Origin: Agriotes lineatus
Lineage: Eukaryota > Arthropoda > Insecta > Coleoptera > Elateridae
Assembly (NCBI GenBank): GCA_940337035.1
Contig: CALNHX010002952.1
Location: 1-64,000 of the forward strand
Direction: 5' to 3'
Length of the DNA stretch: 64,000 nucleotides
Position numbers and translations under genes: made by a program. The notes under the pieces were generated by a model. It was not told the DNA's origin, made no database searches, and worked only from the letters and a program-made list of their open reading frames with translations. Below are positions 63,403 to 64,000 of this stretch, one piece after another; positions within the stretch are counted from its first letter, which is position 1, and each line of letters opens with the position of its first letter.

Positions 63403-64000
63403 TAACGTATAGGGAGTTCCCTGTTGGGAAATGTTAATGGATGGTTTTCTTTTTGATTGTATTGGAAGATCGTTACGTTATCCTGTTTTTCCTAAGGAGA
63501 CATAAGGGTAACGAGATTAATCGTTAAAGAAGTACAACTTCTTCGTTTCTTTTAGGTATCCCTTGGGGTTTGGGGATATAGGGTGTTTCCCTACAATACA
63601 AAATTTTTAAGATGACCAGTCCTTCATTCTTCGCCTTCTTTTCTTCTTAAAGCTTTGTCTATATTTCTCTCTTGTAATGTAGTGAATGTCGATTTTGTTT
63701 TGAATGAACTGTTTACTTAGATGAATGACAATTTGTTTTCTTTTATTTCTCTTTGATCTGGTGCGGATGAAATCTCTGGTGATGAGTGATTGTTGGATGT
63801 GGATGAAGATTGGTGGGGATTTTCTTCAGGCCGTTCGGGGCGCTGAAGGATTCCTCCGTCGGAGCGTATGAGAGTTGTGTGGATGTTGGCTTCTGCCTAT
63901 CACTTTTCTAGTTTCTTTAACTCTCTTTCACTGGGGTTGCTTTCTCCCCAGGGTTGTCAAAAGAAAGATCCTGGTTATTCTTCGTTTTGGCTTAACTATT
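63403..64000. other. Terminal 3' region of the element, no gene seen
   Basis: T-rich sequence up to the window end without a supported frame or repeat. The LTR start (TGTTACGTG) is not found here, so the 3' LTR, if present, lies beyond 64000. Confidence 0.5.

Larger units (their letters stand above)
56693..64000 (+). mobile_element. Ty3/gypsy LTR retrotransposon, cut by the window end
   Basis: Order of parts: probable 5' LTR, primer-binding site, gag, frameshift signal, pol with protease, reverse transcriptase, RNase H and integrase, then a long non-coding 3' region. Integrase after RNase H is the Ty3/gypsy order. The left end is base-exact: other satellite B monomers read AATATATAATGCTAGAG, while here AATATATAATG is followed by TGTTACGTG. 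Both reading frames are uninterrupted, which suggests a recent insertion, but the integrase has a non-conservative change at a catalytic position. No envelope gene and no 3' LTR are seen in the window. The clade within Ty3/gypsy is not assigned. Confidence 0.93.

Overview
This window is eukaryotic repeat DNA, most likely heterochromatin of an arthropod and probably an insect. No host gene can be supported. The insect reading rests on two things: a non-LTR retrotransposon 3' end of a type I know from insect genomes, especially Lepidoptera (44097-44240), and a Ty3/gypsy element whose Gag N-terminus and Pol resemble insect elements. Species and clade cannot be named from sequence alone.

Layout. 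(1) Positions 1-43783 are one uninterrupted satellite array (satellite A) with a 21-bp monomer, ATGCCGCCAACATTTCGA followed by GCC. It enters from outside the window on the left. Because 21 is a multiple of 3 and the consensus has no stop codon in any of six frames, the array is full of very long open frames on both strands; they are by-products of the repeat and not genes. It is built of nested higher-order repeats with offsets of 167, 588, 1659/1701, 2370, about 3038 and 4634 bp. A 1.7-kb block near the left side recurs 34.7 kb away near the right side. (2) Positions 43784-44240 are an AT-rich junction ending in the degraded 3' end of a non-LTR retrotransposon with a GAA tail. (3) Positions 44241-56692 are satellite B, about 46 tandem copies of an AT-rich monomer of about 275 bp, with its own higher-order units (1526, 811 and 816 bp). 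(4) At 56693 a Ty3/gypsy LTR retrotransposon interrupts a satellite B monomer at a base-exact junction. It comprises a probable 5' LTR (56693-57723), primer-binding site, gag (57978-59384), a -1 frameshift signal, pol (59345-62533; protease, reverse transcriptase, RNase H, integrase) and a long 3' non-coding region with a 76-80 bp repeat. The window ends before any 3' LTR.

How the parts work together. Gag and Pol are both uninterrupted. Gag ends 18 bases after a slippery heptamer that is followed by a 10-bp GC-rich stem, so Pol should be made as a Gag-Pol fusion by -1 frameshifting. Protease, reverse transcriptase and RNase H keep their catalytic residues, but the integrase carries lysine where the third catalytic acidic residue (glutamate) is expected. 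This copy therefore looks recent but probably cannot integrate on its own. No envelope gene is seen.
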